This document shows, one piece after another, positions 1-8,293 of a stretch of 64,000 bases of DNA. This stretch comes from CALBZH01 sp964538515 (GTDB lineage Bacteria > Desulfobacterota > Syntrophobacteria > Syntrophobacterales > Syntrophobacteraceae). The notes beneath the pieces were generated by a model. It did not search any database. It was given only the letters and a program-made list of their open reading frames with translations, and was not told the DNA's origin. Made by a program: the position numbers and the translations under genes. Every line of letters starts with the position of its first letter. Position 1 is the first letter of the stretch. Location of the stretch: NCBI GenBank assembly GCA_964538515.1, contig CAZIEW010000003.1:1-64000 (forward strand), in the 5' to 3' direction.

Positions 1-216
1 TGTCAAGGGATCCGTCGGGCTGTGCCTTGAGACTGGACCGAGCTCGTGCGGCTGATCCTGCGGTGGAGGGATTTAAGAGCCGATTCGGGGAATGGCGGCG
101 CTCTCCTCTGTTTGGGCGGCCCGGAGACAGCACAAGGCCTGCGCCGTATGGGGATCGGCCACGACATGGGCATACCTTCCACTGTTGATGATTGACTGCG
201 AGCCAGGTCTCCTACA

Positions 217-633
217 CTACACCCATCCTCGCAGCTTCATAGCCTCGACCATTCTCGTGACTGCGACGACATAAGCCGCCTTGCGTATGTTGATGCCGCA
301 CTTTTTGAACGTTTGGAGCGCCTCATGGCAGGCCCGGGTCATCCGCTTGTTGAGCTTTTCATGAACGTCCTGCTCACCCCAGTAGTAGCTGTACGCATTC
401 TGGACCATCTCGAAGCAGGAAACCGTCGCGCCGCCGGCGTTGCAAAGGAAATCTGGAATGGCGTGGAAGCTCTTTTTGTAGAGCACCTCGTCCGCTGCGG
501 GGGGGGGGCCATTGGCCAGCTCGACGATGAGCTTTGCTTTGACCTTGTTGACGTTGCCCTCCGTGACGGAGCTTTCGATGGCGGCCAGTACGAGGACATC
601 CACGTCGAGAGCCAGGAGCTCGTCGTTGGGCAT
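217..633 (-). pseudogene. Glutamate dehydrogenase, C-terminal fragment only
   Basis: The 138 codons read as the C-terminal third of a Glu/Leu/Phe/Val dehydrogenase: the segment DELLALDVDVLVLAAIES, then VELANGPPPAADEVL, then IPDFLCNAGGATVSCFEMVQ, which corresponds to the conserved 'ELANGPTTPEAD...[20 protein letters not shown]' part of the dinucleotide-binding domain. A complete enzyme has about 420 residues, so the substrate-binding domain and most of the nucleotide fold are missing. Reading upstream in the same frame meets a stop (TGA) near 680, and the DNA there instead encodes part of an unrelated gene on the other strand. The fragment cannot be an active dehydrogenase. Homology to the family is clear; the cause (deletion, rearrangement or misassembly) is inference. 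Confidence 0.8.
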
Positions 634-645
634 GTCGTCGGTTCC

Positions 646-895
646 CTCGCAGCCGATCGAAAAGGCATCTCATTTTATTACTACGACAAGATCTGCACGA
701 TCCTTCACCTGCCGCTCGAGGACTACATCCAGGCCCGAGATGCGTTGATCGAAAACCATCTCCTTGCCTTCGACGGCTACCGCTTCCAGGTCCTCTGCCT
801 TCCCGAAAACCCCGTCTCTCGCCACAAAAAACTGCTCAGAACCCGGGATGACATGGCACAATACGATCCTGCAACCATCCTCGAGACTTCTGCGA
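646..895 (+). pseudogene. Fragment of a conserved hypothetical gene joined to the gdh remnant
   Basis: In the plus frame the DNA reads RKGISFYYYDKIC, then LPLEDYIQARDALIENHLLA and FDGYRFQVLCLP. This resembles, from memory, a small conserved protein of Deltaproteobacteria with a helix-turn-helix-like start and an 'AFDGRRFQVLSLP' core. The reading frame upstream of about 640 is simply the antisense of the glutamate dehydrogenase fragment, so the first part of this gene is absent. Downstream the similarity fades after about 895, where the frame may be shifted. No function is assigned. The abrupt head-to-head joint with the dehydrogenase piece marks a rearrangement scar. Confidence 0.45.
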
Positions 896-1497
896 CTTCA
901 TCAGTGCCGATCCCGACCATCAACTCCGGGAACTCCGCAGGTGGCTTCCCCCTCACCCAAATCCTGATTTCCGCCCCGGAGCCAATGGAGGAGCTCCAAT
1001 GGCTCTCGCATCCGTCCATGGACCAGGCCCCCATGACGCGTTCGGATCTGCAGGCCGCACAGCTTTCATGGTTTGCCGTGAGCGGACAAGGAGGGGACAT
1101 AGGCAGAAGTAGAAAAAGTAAATCCAAAGAAAATCCATCCCATACGCGCGAAAACCCAAAGCAGGGAATGGTCTTGCACCCGCCCGGGGGGAATCTCTCG
1201 CAGTGTCCCCAGAAGACACCCTGCTTTGAGCCGTCACTCCCCAATAATCGTCGCTTTCGCATCCAAAGGTGGGTTCCAAAATCGATGCAGACTTACGCCA
1301 AACCGAGAATCGAGCAACCCCGGGGTGGGTCCGACTTGGCAGCTGTGGTGGGTCCATTCTGGATCGGCGTTGACATCGAGAAAGAGCCATCAAGCCATCA
1401 AGTGGTCAAGTGGGGGAACAGCGGATCGGAAGAGAGGGGGATATCGTCTTGATCCGAAGATCTGCCGATTGAGGGTTTATCGGAGGGACTTCCACCT
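896..1497. other. Stretch without a recognisable gene
   Basis: About 600 bp between the broken genes and the four-helix-bundle gene. Open frames exist on both strands, but their translations are rich in Pro, Ser and Arg and show no family signature. This may be the decayed tail of the fragment to the left. No hairpin followed by a T-run is obvious. Positions 1-216 to the left of the dehydrogenase remnant likewise show nothing recognisable. Confidence 0.5.
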
Positions 1498-2430
1498 TCA
1501 CCGTGTCGCTTTGAATTCCCTGCTTCGAACGGCAGCCTGGAGGCTTTCCAGGGTTTCGTCGCAATGGGCCGCTATTTTGCGCTTGTTGCCCAGGGAGAGC
1601 TCGAAGGATTTCACGTTGCTGTTCTGGCGAGACAGACTCACCACCTTGGCGTTGACCGCCAAAAAGTCCTTGTAGGCGTCTTGGGCTGCCTCGACCAAGA
1701 CACGATCCTTTGCCGCAACCGCGTGGGAAAGGGTCTCGATGCAGGACGCAACGATCTCCATGGCTTTCTTCATCTCGGATTCGAGCTCGTCCATCTTGGC
1801 GTCCCTGGGCTCGACGATGTGCGGCGCCTGCAGGTTATAAATTCTGAGTCCTGCTGCCATGGCATTGGAAGCAAGCGGCGCAATGGAGCCGCATTGATCG
1901 CTGGCTGCACTCTGATCAATCAGTGCTCTTAGGCTTTGCTCAAAGCGATCCATGGCTTTCCGCCCTTCGGTGAACGAAAGAGTCGCCGCCTTCAGATTCG
2001 TGTTCTGCACCGCGAACTGCAGAATGACCTTGTCGACCTTGCGCAGCTCCCCCCAGCACCCCGTGAATTCGGTGAAGAGCTTCATCTCCTGGTCGCTGGG
2101 ATCGTGTGTGATCAGGGTTTCGAGCTCACGACGGTCGCGCTCGACGAAATCAGCCGATTGCCGGGATTGATCGGCAAACTGCTGGGAGGCCTCATCCGTG
2201 TTTGCCATGACGGCGTTCTTTTCGGCTTCAGTCGAACGGTGGAGGTTGATCCGCATTTCAAGCAGAAGCTCCTTTTTTTTCGCCATGTTGCCAAGGTAAT
2301 CTTGAATCAAGGGCCCACCGCTCTTGGACTTGATGCTGATGAAGACCAGCGCCAAGATCAGCGTCAACACGAGTGCTACCGCCAATAGTTGGGACGTTGA
2401 AATCCCCCCGAAGGATCGTGGATGCCTCAT
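1498..2430 (-). CDS. Membrane-anchored four-helix-bundle (MCP-type) sensor-like protein
   Basis: A 310-residue protein with one N-terminal membrane segment (about residues 13-33, LLAVALVLTLILALVFISI) followed by a long, almost entirely helical, charged region to the C-terminus. It includes stretches such as EKNAVMANTDEASQQFADQ and FVERDRRELETLITHD. This layout matches the ligand-binding four-helix-bundle module (4HB_MCP) that precedes HAMP and signalling domains in chemoreceptors and kinases. Here no HAMP, kinase, cyclase or methyl-accepting domain follows, and the protein ends after the helical part. It may be a sensory subunit acting with another membrane partner, or an orphan. It lies 120 bp downstream of kup on the same strand, but co-transcription is not evident. 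The fold call is moderate; the function is unknown. Confidence 0.6.
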   Translation of the reverse strand: MRHPRSFGGISTSQLLAVALVLTLILALVFISIKSKSGGPLIQDYLGNMAKKKELLLEMRINLHRSTEAEKNAVMANTDEASQQFADQSRQSADFVERDRRELETLITHDPSDQEMKLFTEFTGCWGELRKVDKVILQFAVQNTNLKAATLSFTEGRKAMDRFEQSLRALIDQSAASDQCGSIAPLASNAMAAGLRIYNLQAPHIVEPRDAKMDELESEMKKAMEIVASCIETLSHAVAAKDRVLVEAAQDAYKDFLAVNAKVVSLSRQNSNVKSFELSLGNKRKIAAHCDETLESLQAAVRSREFKATR

Positions 2431-2550
2431 GGTCTTGTTCCTTCTGGTCGTCCGTTCTGTTTGTCACTATGTCATGGGCTCCAACCTCAGGCGCCGGAGA
2501 ATCCGGAGGGGGCAGCGCGGAAGCCTTAAGGCAAGAAAACCTCCCGAAGC

Positions 2551-4491
2551 CTAAAGCTCAATCTGCACGCCGATTTCGATCACGCGATCCGCGGGGATGC
2601 CGAAGAACACGGTTGCCGTTTGCGCGTTTCGGGACATGAAAGCGAAAAGAGCCTTTCGCCAATGCATCATGGTTGAGCTCCCACTGGTAAGCAGCGTTTC
2701 TCGGCCGAGGTAAAAAGTCGTGGTGGCCGGATCGATCTCAAGGCCGAAGCGAGACGCCAGCTTCAGGACTTCCGGAACGTCAGGCTTTTCCATGAAACCG
2801 TACATCCCAATGAAACGATAGAACCCCTGGCCGAGATCCTCCATTTTCAGCCTCTCATCCAAGGGGACGGTCGGCGTGTCCACGGTGCGGATACTGAGCA
2901 GCACAACCCTTTCATGGAGCACATGGTTGTGCTTGACGTGGTGCAGAAGCGCGGAAGGGGTCCCAACAGGCGACACGGTCATGAAGACCGCCGTGCCGTA
3001 AACCCGTTGAAGTTTGTGCTCTGAAATGTCTTGCAGAAAGAGCTGCAGGGGGAAGCGCGTGCTCAGCATTTTGCGCGCGAGCTCCGAGCGTCCGTCTTTC
3101 CACGTGGACATGGCGATCATGATCAACGTGGCGACCACGAGCGTGAACCACCCTCCATCGGGTACCTTGATCAGATTGGCCCCGAAATAGGTCAAGTCGA
3201 ATGCGAGAAAGAGAGCTAGGAGGGGGACGGCCTTTGTCAACGACCACCTCCAGGCCCGCGAGATCACGAAGAAGTAAATGATCGAGGTGAGCCCCATGGT
3301 GGCTGTTACGGCGATGCCGTAAGCACCGGCAAGCCGGCTCGATTCTCTGAATACCAGAACCACTCCGATGCAGGCCAGCATCAACGCGGTGTTGATGCTG
3401 GGAATGTAGATCTGGCCTTCCGTCTCGCTGGAGGTATGAACGATCTGAACACGAGGAAAGTAGCCCAGTTGAACCGCCTGCTGGGTCAAGGAGTAAACCC
3501 CCGAGATCATGGCCTGCGACGCAATGACAGTGGCCATGGTCGATAGGCCGACCATCGGATAGAGCAGCGCTCTCGGAACCATGCCGTAGAAAGGATTAGC
3601 GGTCAGGTCGGGGTGGCTCAGGAGCAGGGCGCCCTGACCGAAGTAATTCAGGAGCAAGGCGGGAAAGGCGATCCCAAGCCAAGAAACCCGGATGGCCCTT
3701 CGCCCGAAATGGCCGAGATCGGCGTAGAGCGCTTCTCCCCCGGTAATGCACAAAACCACCGAGCCGAGAACGACAAGTCCGTGAAGCTTGTTCACCGCGA
3801 AAAAGTCATAGGCGTGAGTGGGGCTCACCGCGAGCAGGATTCTTGGATTAGCCGCGATCTCCTTGACTCCGAGGGCCGCGATCACCCCGAACCAGATCAC
3901 CATGACCGGGCCGAAGATGGTCCCGATGTCCGCGGTCCCGCGCCGTTGCACAAGAAACAGCAAGAGAAGGATCGTGCACGTGAGGGGCAAGATCACTGGC
4001 TGCGCCGCCTTCGTGGCGACCTCGAGGCCTTCGACCGCCGACAGAACCGAGATGGCCGGCGTGATGACTCCATCTCCATACAGGAGCGCCGCTCCCAGGA
4101 TGGCTGAGAGCACAACGACCCTATTCAGACGAGGAGAAAGCAGCCTCTTGTCGGCAAGGGTCAGAGCAAGCAAGGAGAAGATGCCGCCCTCACCCCGGTT
4201 GTCCGCCTTCAGAATGAAAGCCACATACTTCACGCTCACGACGACCGTGAGGGACCAGAAAACCAGAGAGATCACTCCGAAGATGCTGTTTTCGCCCAGA
4301 GCGATCGCGTGAGGTCCATGGAAGCACTCCTTGATGGCGTAAAGCGGGCTGGTCCCGATGTCCCCGTAGACGACACCGAGAGCCCCGAGAGCAAGGGGAA
4401 GCGTCCTGTTGGCAAAGGCGTCGGTCGCCGGATGGTGGTCCGAGGAGGGGATGGGAAGGCTTTCGTGGGCGGACAGGTGCGAGCGGCTCAT
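2551..4491 (-). CDS. kup: Kup-type potassium uptake protein
   Basis: This 646-residue protein imports K+ together with H+ across the inner membrane. The family hallmark is near residues 32-50 (LALGALGVVYGDIGTSPLYA), followed by about twelve hydrophobic segments up to roughly residue 450 and a soluble C-terminal domain. Total length is typical of Kup/TrkD (about 620-650). The start is set by a GGAGG sequence eight bases before the ATG. The roughly 190-base leader between promoter and start contains a ydaO-type c-di-AMP riboswitch, so expression is probably shut down when c-di-AMP, the second messenger of K+ sufficiency, is high. The kdp operon follows on the same strand, but kup has its own promoter. 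Family identification is secure. Confidence 0.95.
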   Translation of the reverse strand: MSRSHLSAHESLPIPSSDHHPATDAFANRTLPLALGALGVVYGDIGTSPLYAIKECFHGPHAIALGENSIFGVISLVFWSLTVVVSVKYVAFILKADNRGEGGIFSLLALTLADKRLLSPRLNRVVVLSAILGAALLYGDGVITPAISVLSAVEGLEVATKAAQPVILPLTCTILLLLFLVQRRGTADIGTIFGPVMVIWFGVIAALGVKEIAANPRILLAVSPTHAYDFFAVNKLHGLVVLGSVVLCITGGEALYADLGHFGRRAIRVSWLGIAFPALLLNYFGQGALLLSHPDLTANPFYGMVPRALLYPMVGLSTMATVIASQAMISGVYSLTQQAVQLGYFPRVQIVHTSSETEGQIYIPSINTALMLACIGVVLVFRESSRLAGAYGIAVTATMGLTSIIYFFVISRAWRWSLTKAVPLLALFLAFDLTYFGANLIKVPDGGWFTLVVATLIMIAMSTWKDGRSELARKMLSTRFPLQLFLQDISEHKLQRVYGTAVFMTVSPVGTPSALLHHVKHNHVLHERVVLLSIRTVDTPTVPLDERLKMEDLGQGFYRFIGMYGFMEKPDVPEVLKLASRFGLEIDPATTTFYLGRETLLTSGSSTMMHWRKALFAFMSRNAQTATVFFGIPADRVIEIGVQIEL

Positions 4492-4554
4492 AACAAACCT
4501 CCGAGGATCACCACAACTGGGGATACGCCCCCACGTGCTCCACGGAAGGTGCTC

Positions 4555-4682
4555 CCCTCTCGACGCCTACGAGGTTAGCTGACGGGCTCGGGCCAAAGAG
4601 GTTGCCCTACGCCTTGATTGGCGATACGCCCCAAAATCTTGGGTCCCCCGTTCCTGCCTGGCGCAGGATTCAGCGATTCGAC
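4555..4682 (-). ncRNA. ydaO/yuaA-type c-di-AMP riboswitch in the kup leader
   Basis: On the minus strand, the DNA just downstream of the predicted start site carries the conserved blocks of the ydaO riboswitch in order: CGCTGAATCC, then ACGGGGGACCCA, TTTTGGGGCGTATC, a short GGCG-capped hairpin, GTAGGGCAACC, CCCGAGCCCGTCAGCTAACC and TCGTAGGCG. I matched these against the remembered ydaO consensus (GAAUCC, GGGGGAACC, UUGGGGUNAAUC, GUAGGG, CCCGACAGCUAACCUC). The element lies directly 5' of kup, a classic target of this RNA class. The sequence match is what I see; binding of c-di-AMP and an 'off' response are known for the class. A short GC-rich hairpin (GGGGGCGTATCCCC, near 4520-4535) between the aptamer and the ribosome-binding site could be part of the expression platform. 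Confidence 0.9.
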
Positions 4683-4687
4683 GCAAA

Positions 4688-4716
4688 GCTCTAGACCAAG
4701 CGACAGGGATAGTCAA
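4688..4716 (-). promoter_or_regulatory. Candidate sigma-70 promoter for kup
   Basis: On the minus strand TTGACT (4711-4716) and TAGAGC (4688-4693) are separated by exactly 17 bases. The -35 box is strong and the -10 box weak (three of six). The start would fall near 4681, at the first base of the riboswitch, which supports the call. Confidence 0.5.
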
Positions 4717-4821
4717 GGATGAATGCGTGAGTGGGACTGGGCCACCAGTGGGGGTGCTCTGCGGTTCCCGCTCACTGCGAGTGCGATAGGACTGCGACTC
4801 CTGCGATGTGCCAATGCATAG

Positions 4822-6180
4822 TCAGATCCCGTATTTCTTCCGTCTTCGCCACAGGGTGACGGGATCCATTCCCAGTATCCGGGTGGCGTCCTCGATGGAC
4901 TTGGCCGAAGCTAGAACCCGCCGAATGTGCATCTCTTCGATCTCTGCCAGGGAAACGAGATCTCCGACATTGGGTGAGGGCGCAGCCGTCGCCGGTCTGA
5001 ATGCCAAGTGCTGTATCCCTATCCGCGCTTCGTTACACAGGAGGATGGCGCGCTCAATAGCGTTTCGAAGCTCCCGGACGTTCCCGGGCCACTCGTGGCT
5101 CTTCAGGGCGGCAGTGGCCTCCTCCGTGAATCCAGAGACGTTGCGGTGGCTCTGCCTTGCGAAGAACGCGAGGAGGTGCTCGGCGAGGGGGATGATGTCC
5201 TCACGCCGGTCCCGAAGGGGCGGTAACACGATCTCCACGACATTCAGCCGATAGTAAAGGTCTTCCCGGAACACCTTCGCTTTCACGGCGGCATCGAGGT
5301 CGATATTCGTCGCGGCCATGATCCGCACGTCGGCTCTGCGGGTTTCCAAGTCTCCCACCCGCTCGTAAGTTCTTTCCTGAATCACTCTCAGAAGCTTGGC
5401 TTGTACGGGCAAGGGCAGGTCACCGATTTCATCGAGAAACAAGGTGCCCCCTTCGCAGGCGGCAATGCGTCCGGAATAGTCGCTTACCGCGCCGGTGAAG
5501 GCTCCCTTCTTGTGGCCGAACAGCTCGCTTTCCAGGAGGTCGGTCGACAGGGAGGGGCAGGAGATCAGGCAGAATGGCTTCGATGCGCGAGAGCTCCAAG
5601 AGTGTATGGCACGGGCGAGGATGGTCTTGCCCGTACCGCTTTCACCCCGGATGAGGATGGAAGCCTCACTGTCCGCGACCTGCCGAGCCATCGAGAGGGC
5701 GCGCTCCATGGCGGGGCTGTGGGTGGAGATCTCCGCTTCCGGCGCTGCCTCGGACAGTGCCTCCTGCAGGGTTTCAACCTTCTGCTCCAGCATCCGAATC
5801 CGGGCAACCTTTTGAACCAGTACGGCAACCTGATTGTGCGTGAACGGTTTTGGAAGATAGTCGAGTGCGCCGCGCCGCATGGCCTCAACCGCCGTATCGA
5901 TGGAACCATAGGCCGTGATGATCACCGATTTCGTCCACGGACACGCAGCCTTCAACGCCGGAATCAGGTCCATGCCTGATTCGGCGCCGAGGCGCAGATC
6001 GACCAATGCCAGGTCGAAGAATCGTCGGTTGGCTTCACCCAAGGCATCTTTGGGATTGCTCACCGCCACGACCTGGTGGCCTTCGCCCTCGAGCGCCAGT
6101 CTCAGGACCTTCCGAATGGTCGGCTCATCATCCACCACCAGGATATTGAGGGTGGGCAAGCCCTTTTCAGGGTTCTCCAT
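4822..6180 (-). CDS. NtrC-family sigma-54-dependent response regulator, likely the Kdp regulator
   Basis: A 452-residue regulator with three parts: a receiver domain (residues 12-125, phosphoacceptor D61 in LALVDLRLG, conserved Lys in LPKPF), a central AAA+ ATPase (Walker A GESGTGKT at 179-186, sigma-54 contact loop GAFTGA at 226-231, sensor segment MAATNIDLDAA), and a C-terminal Fis-type helix-turn-helix ending in WRRRKKYGI. It should activate sigma-54 promoters when phosphorylated. It is the last gene of the kdp operon, 57 bp after the KdpD-like sensor, where KdpE (an OmpR-type regulator) would stand in enteric bacteria. The operon has its own histidine kinase and a -24/-12 promoter upstream, which together suggest autoregulated sigma-54 control of kdp. 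The domain calls are secure; the target is inference. Confidence 0.9.
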   Translation of the reverse strand: MENPEKGLPTLNILVVDDEPTIRKVLRLALEGEGHQVVAVSNPKDALGEANRRFFDLALVDLRLGAESGMDLIPALKAACPWTKSVIITAYGSIDTAVEAMRRGALDYLPKPFTHNQVAVLVQKVARIRMLEQKVETLQEALSEAAPEAEISTHSPAMERALSMARQVADSEASILIRGESGTGKTILARAIHSWSSRASKPFCLISCPSLSTDLLESELFGHKKGAFTGAVSDYSGRIAACEGGTLFLDEIGDLPLPVQAKLLRVIQERTYERVGDLETRRADVRIMAATNIDLDAAVKAKVFREDLYYRLNVVEIVLPPLRDRREDIIPLAEHLLAFFARQSHRNVSGFTEEATAALKSHEWPGNVRELRNAIERAILLCNEARIGIQHLAFRPATAAPSPNVGDLVSLAEIEEMHIRRVLASAKSIEDATRILGMDPVTLWRRRKKYGI

Positions 6181-6237
6181 GCCGGTCTTTCTCTTTTGCG
6201 TCCACTGACCCGAGGGCGCGCCGCGCGGATCCTTGAG

Positions 6238-7407
6238 CTATGCTGCAGCCTGAATCGGTCGGGTATCTTCCAGTTTCCCCTGGGCCTTGGCATCCACAAC
6301 CACTACCGTGAGGTCTTTGGCCTTGAGGATCAATTGCTCTACGAGGGTCTTTCTGCCCAGTAGACGCTTCCACAGGGGAAGCGGCCCCGGGCGCCCGATC
6401 ACGATGTGGCCCACCCGGTATTCCTTCGCAAAATGGAGGATCGTCTCGACGATGTCCTCGCCCTTGTACGTGAACACAATGGCTCCCAGCAAATTGGCAA
6501 GCGTCAGGGTCTCCGAAATATTGCGCTGTGTCGCAGCATCGATCACCGTCGGGGCCTCACGAGGCGTCTGAACATAGACGGCGTACCAATTCCGGTTCAA
6601 CCGCCCCGCCAGCCGCGACCCGTAGCGCAAGAGCATTGCCGAATTGGGGCCGCGAGAGCTCAAACATACCATGACCTGGTCTGGGGCCACACCATGCTCT
6701 TCATCGGGAGTCGTTCGGCGCTTCAGATCAATTTGAGACGCAAGCTCTCGAAGTGTCAACTCCCGCAGCTCATCCAGGTTCGTTCGTCTGAAAAAATTCT
6801 CGAGCGCGGTCGACACACGCTCACGAGGGTAGACCTTGCCCTCCCTCAAGCGTCGCAGCAGGTCTTCAGGAGCCAGGTCCACGTTCACCACTTCATCGGC
6901 TTCCGCAAGCACCGAATCGGGAAGTCGCTCGTACACCCTGACACCCACCAGAGCCTCGACCATGTCGTAGAGACTCTCCAAGTGCTGAACATTGAGGGTA
7001 CTGATGACATGAATGCCCGCAGCGAGGAGGTCCTGCACATCCTGATAGCGCTTTGAGCTCTTGCTGCCGGGGGCGTTCGTGTGCGCGAGCTCATCGACGA
7101 GAGCCACCTGCGGTTTGCGCGCCATGACGGCATTGAGGTCCATCTCCTCGATAACAATCCCTCGATACTGGATCAGCCTTCGAGGGACGACCTCCAGACC
7201 CTCGATGAGCCGCGCGGTCTCCTCTCGACCATGGGCTTCCACGAGCCCCACCACGACGTCGATCCCCTCCTCCTTGAGCCGATGCCCTTCCTGGAGCATC
7301 TGCCAGGTCTTTCCCACCCCGGGGCCGTAGCCCAGGTAGACCTTCAGTTTGCCGCGCTGAGAGCGACGAATGAGCTGAAGAAAGCTGAGGGCCTTGTCTT
7401 CGGTCAT
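6238..7407 (-). CDS. Short-form KdpD: sensor and universal-stress domains without kinase
   Basis: 389 residues matching only the cytoplasmic N-terminal half of KdpD. The KdpD domain carries a Walker A motif (GYGPGVGKT, residues 26-34), the conserved VDELAHTNAPGS segment and STLNVQHLESL. It is followed by a universal-stress-protein domain (about 245-370, beginning VMVCLSSRGPNSAMLLRY). The four membrane helices, GAF and histidine kinase parts of a full 900-residue KdpD are absent. In full-length proteins the USP domain can bind c-di-AMP, and kinase-less KdpD forms are known from other phyla. The gene follows kdpC after a gap of about 220 bp that holds a degenerate repeat. It probably passes the K+ or nucleotide signal to the separate histidine kinase encoded at the operon's start; that partnership is inference. 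Confidence 0.88.
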   Translation of the reverse strand: MTEDKALSFLQLIRRSQRGKLKVYLGYGPGVGKTWQMLQEGHRLKEEGIDVVVGLVEAHGREETARLIEGLEVVPRRLIQYRGIVIEEMDLNAVMARKPQVALVDELAHTNAPGSKSSKRYQDVQDLLAAGIHVISTLNVQHLESLYDMVEALVGVRVYERLPDSVLAEADEVVNVDLAPEDLLRRLREGKVYPRERVSTALENFFRRTNLDELRELTLRELASQIDLKRRTTPDEEHGVAPDQVMVCLSSRGPNSAMLLRYGSRLAGRLNRNWYAVYVQTPREAPTVIDAATQRNISETLTLANLLGAIVFTYKGEDIVETILHFAKEYRVGHIVIGRPGPLPLWKRLLGRKTLVEQLILKAKDLTVVVVDAKAQGKLEDTRPIQAAA

Positions 7408-7424
7408 TGAATAACCTCTGGAGC

Positions 7425-7629
7425 GAAGCAGACAGAAGTCAAAAGTCAGGAGTCAGAATCGCACTGGTGTAAGCATCGAGCATGCGGGTGACTTCTTCAA
7501 GCAAGCCCATAGAGTGCCAGCACCAACTGGTGCGAGCCCCGCGACCCAAGAAGGTCTTGGAACGGCTTCGCCGCGCCACCCACTGCTTTCCCCTTTTCCC
7601 TATTCTGGCTCCTGACTTCTGATTTCTAT
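7425..7629. repeat. Degenerate intergenic repeat between kdpC and kdpD
   Basis: The gap between kdpC and the KdpD-like gene begins with iterations of the unit GTCARRAGTCAGGAGTCAG (plus strand, 7435-7460) and ends with its approximate complement CTGGCTCCTGACTTCTGA (7605-7622). This makes a roughly 200-bp block bounded by imperfect inverted repeats of a TGACTYC-like heptamer. A minus-strand frame inside it (GLLEEVTRMLDA) faintly resembles the end of a four-helix-bundle S23/IVP protein. Such heptamer strings are often seen between genes in this group of bacteria. It looks like a decayed insertion in the operon rather than a gene. Confidence 0.45.
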
Positions 7630-8213
7630 TTTTCATCAAGCGCCAAGTTGAGCAGGAGTACGTTGACGCGCGCCTCCCCGAGAAATCCGAGCTGCAGGCC
7701 TTCCGTGTGTTTGCGAACGGTCTCCATGACCTCGGCTTTGGTCATGCCCCGGGCTTTCGCCACCCGCCCCGCCTGAATTTCGGCGTTTTCCACGCTGATA
7801 TGCGGGTCAAGGCCACTCCCGGAGGCGGTCACTGCGTCTGCGGGAATTTTCGCACCAGATGGAAGGTGGTTCTCTGAACGGTAAGTCTCGACCCGGTCTC
7901 TGACCTGATCGATCAGCTTCCGCGACAAGGGCCCAAGATTGCTGCCTCCCGAGCTGGCTGCGTCATACCCGTCCGTCCCCGCCGCGGATGGCCGAGGGTG
8001 AAAGTATCGTGCATCGGCAAAGGGCTGAGCGAGAAGGCTGCTTCCAACCACTCGGCCATCCCGGACAATGAGCGACCCATTCGCCTGGCTGGGGAAGACC
8101 AGCTGAGCAATCCCCCAGACGACGACCGGATACGCGCCGCACAGAACGACGGTCAGGACCAGCGTCGCAGCCACCGATGTCTTGAGCTCCCGCAACAACG
8201 TCTTCCCAATCAT
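7626..8213 (-). CDS. kdpC: Potassium-transporting ATPase subunit C
   Basis: 195 residues, the usual size for KdpC. One N-terminal membrane helix (about 13-38) is followed by the conserved periplasmic part with LPSGAKIPADAVTASGSGLDPHIS and a run ending in TEGLQLGFLGEARVNVLLLNLAL. KdpC stabilises the KdpFABC complex. It is third of the kdpA-B-C series on the minus strand, 80 bp after kdpB. A stray heptamer-type repeat region begins right after its stop, separating it from the KdpD-like gene. Identification is secure. Confidence 0.95.
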   Translation of the reverse strand: MIGKTLLRELKTSVAATLVLTVVLCGAYPVVVWGIAQLVFPSQANGSLIVRDGRVVGSSLLAQPFADARYFHPRPSAAGTDGYDAASSGGSNLGPLSRKLIDQVRDRVETYRSENHLPSGAKIPADAVTASGSGLDPHISVENAEIQAGRVAKARGMTKAEVMETVRKHTEGLQLGFLGEARVNVLLLNLALDEK

Positions 8214-8293
8214 GCCATTCCCTTTCTCTCACAACAATGAATTCGCACCGCAAGCTCGATCTCCCCGCCCTACGCTTGCCGTCTCCTGTCTCT

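Noticed and set aside
313..1452. Single 379-residue protein on the plus strand
   Set aside because: The first third is antisense of the glutamate dehydrogenase fragment; only 646-895 shows protein-like similarity, so it is not one gene.
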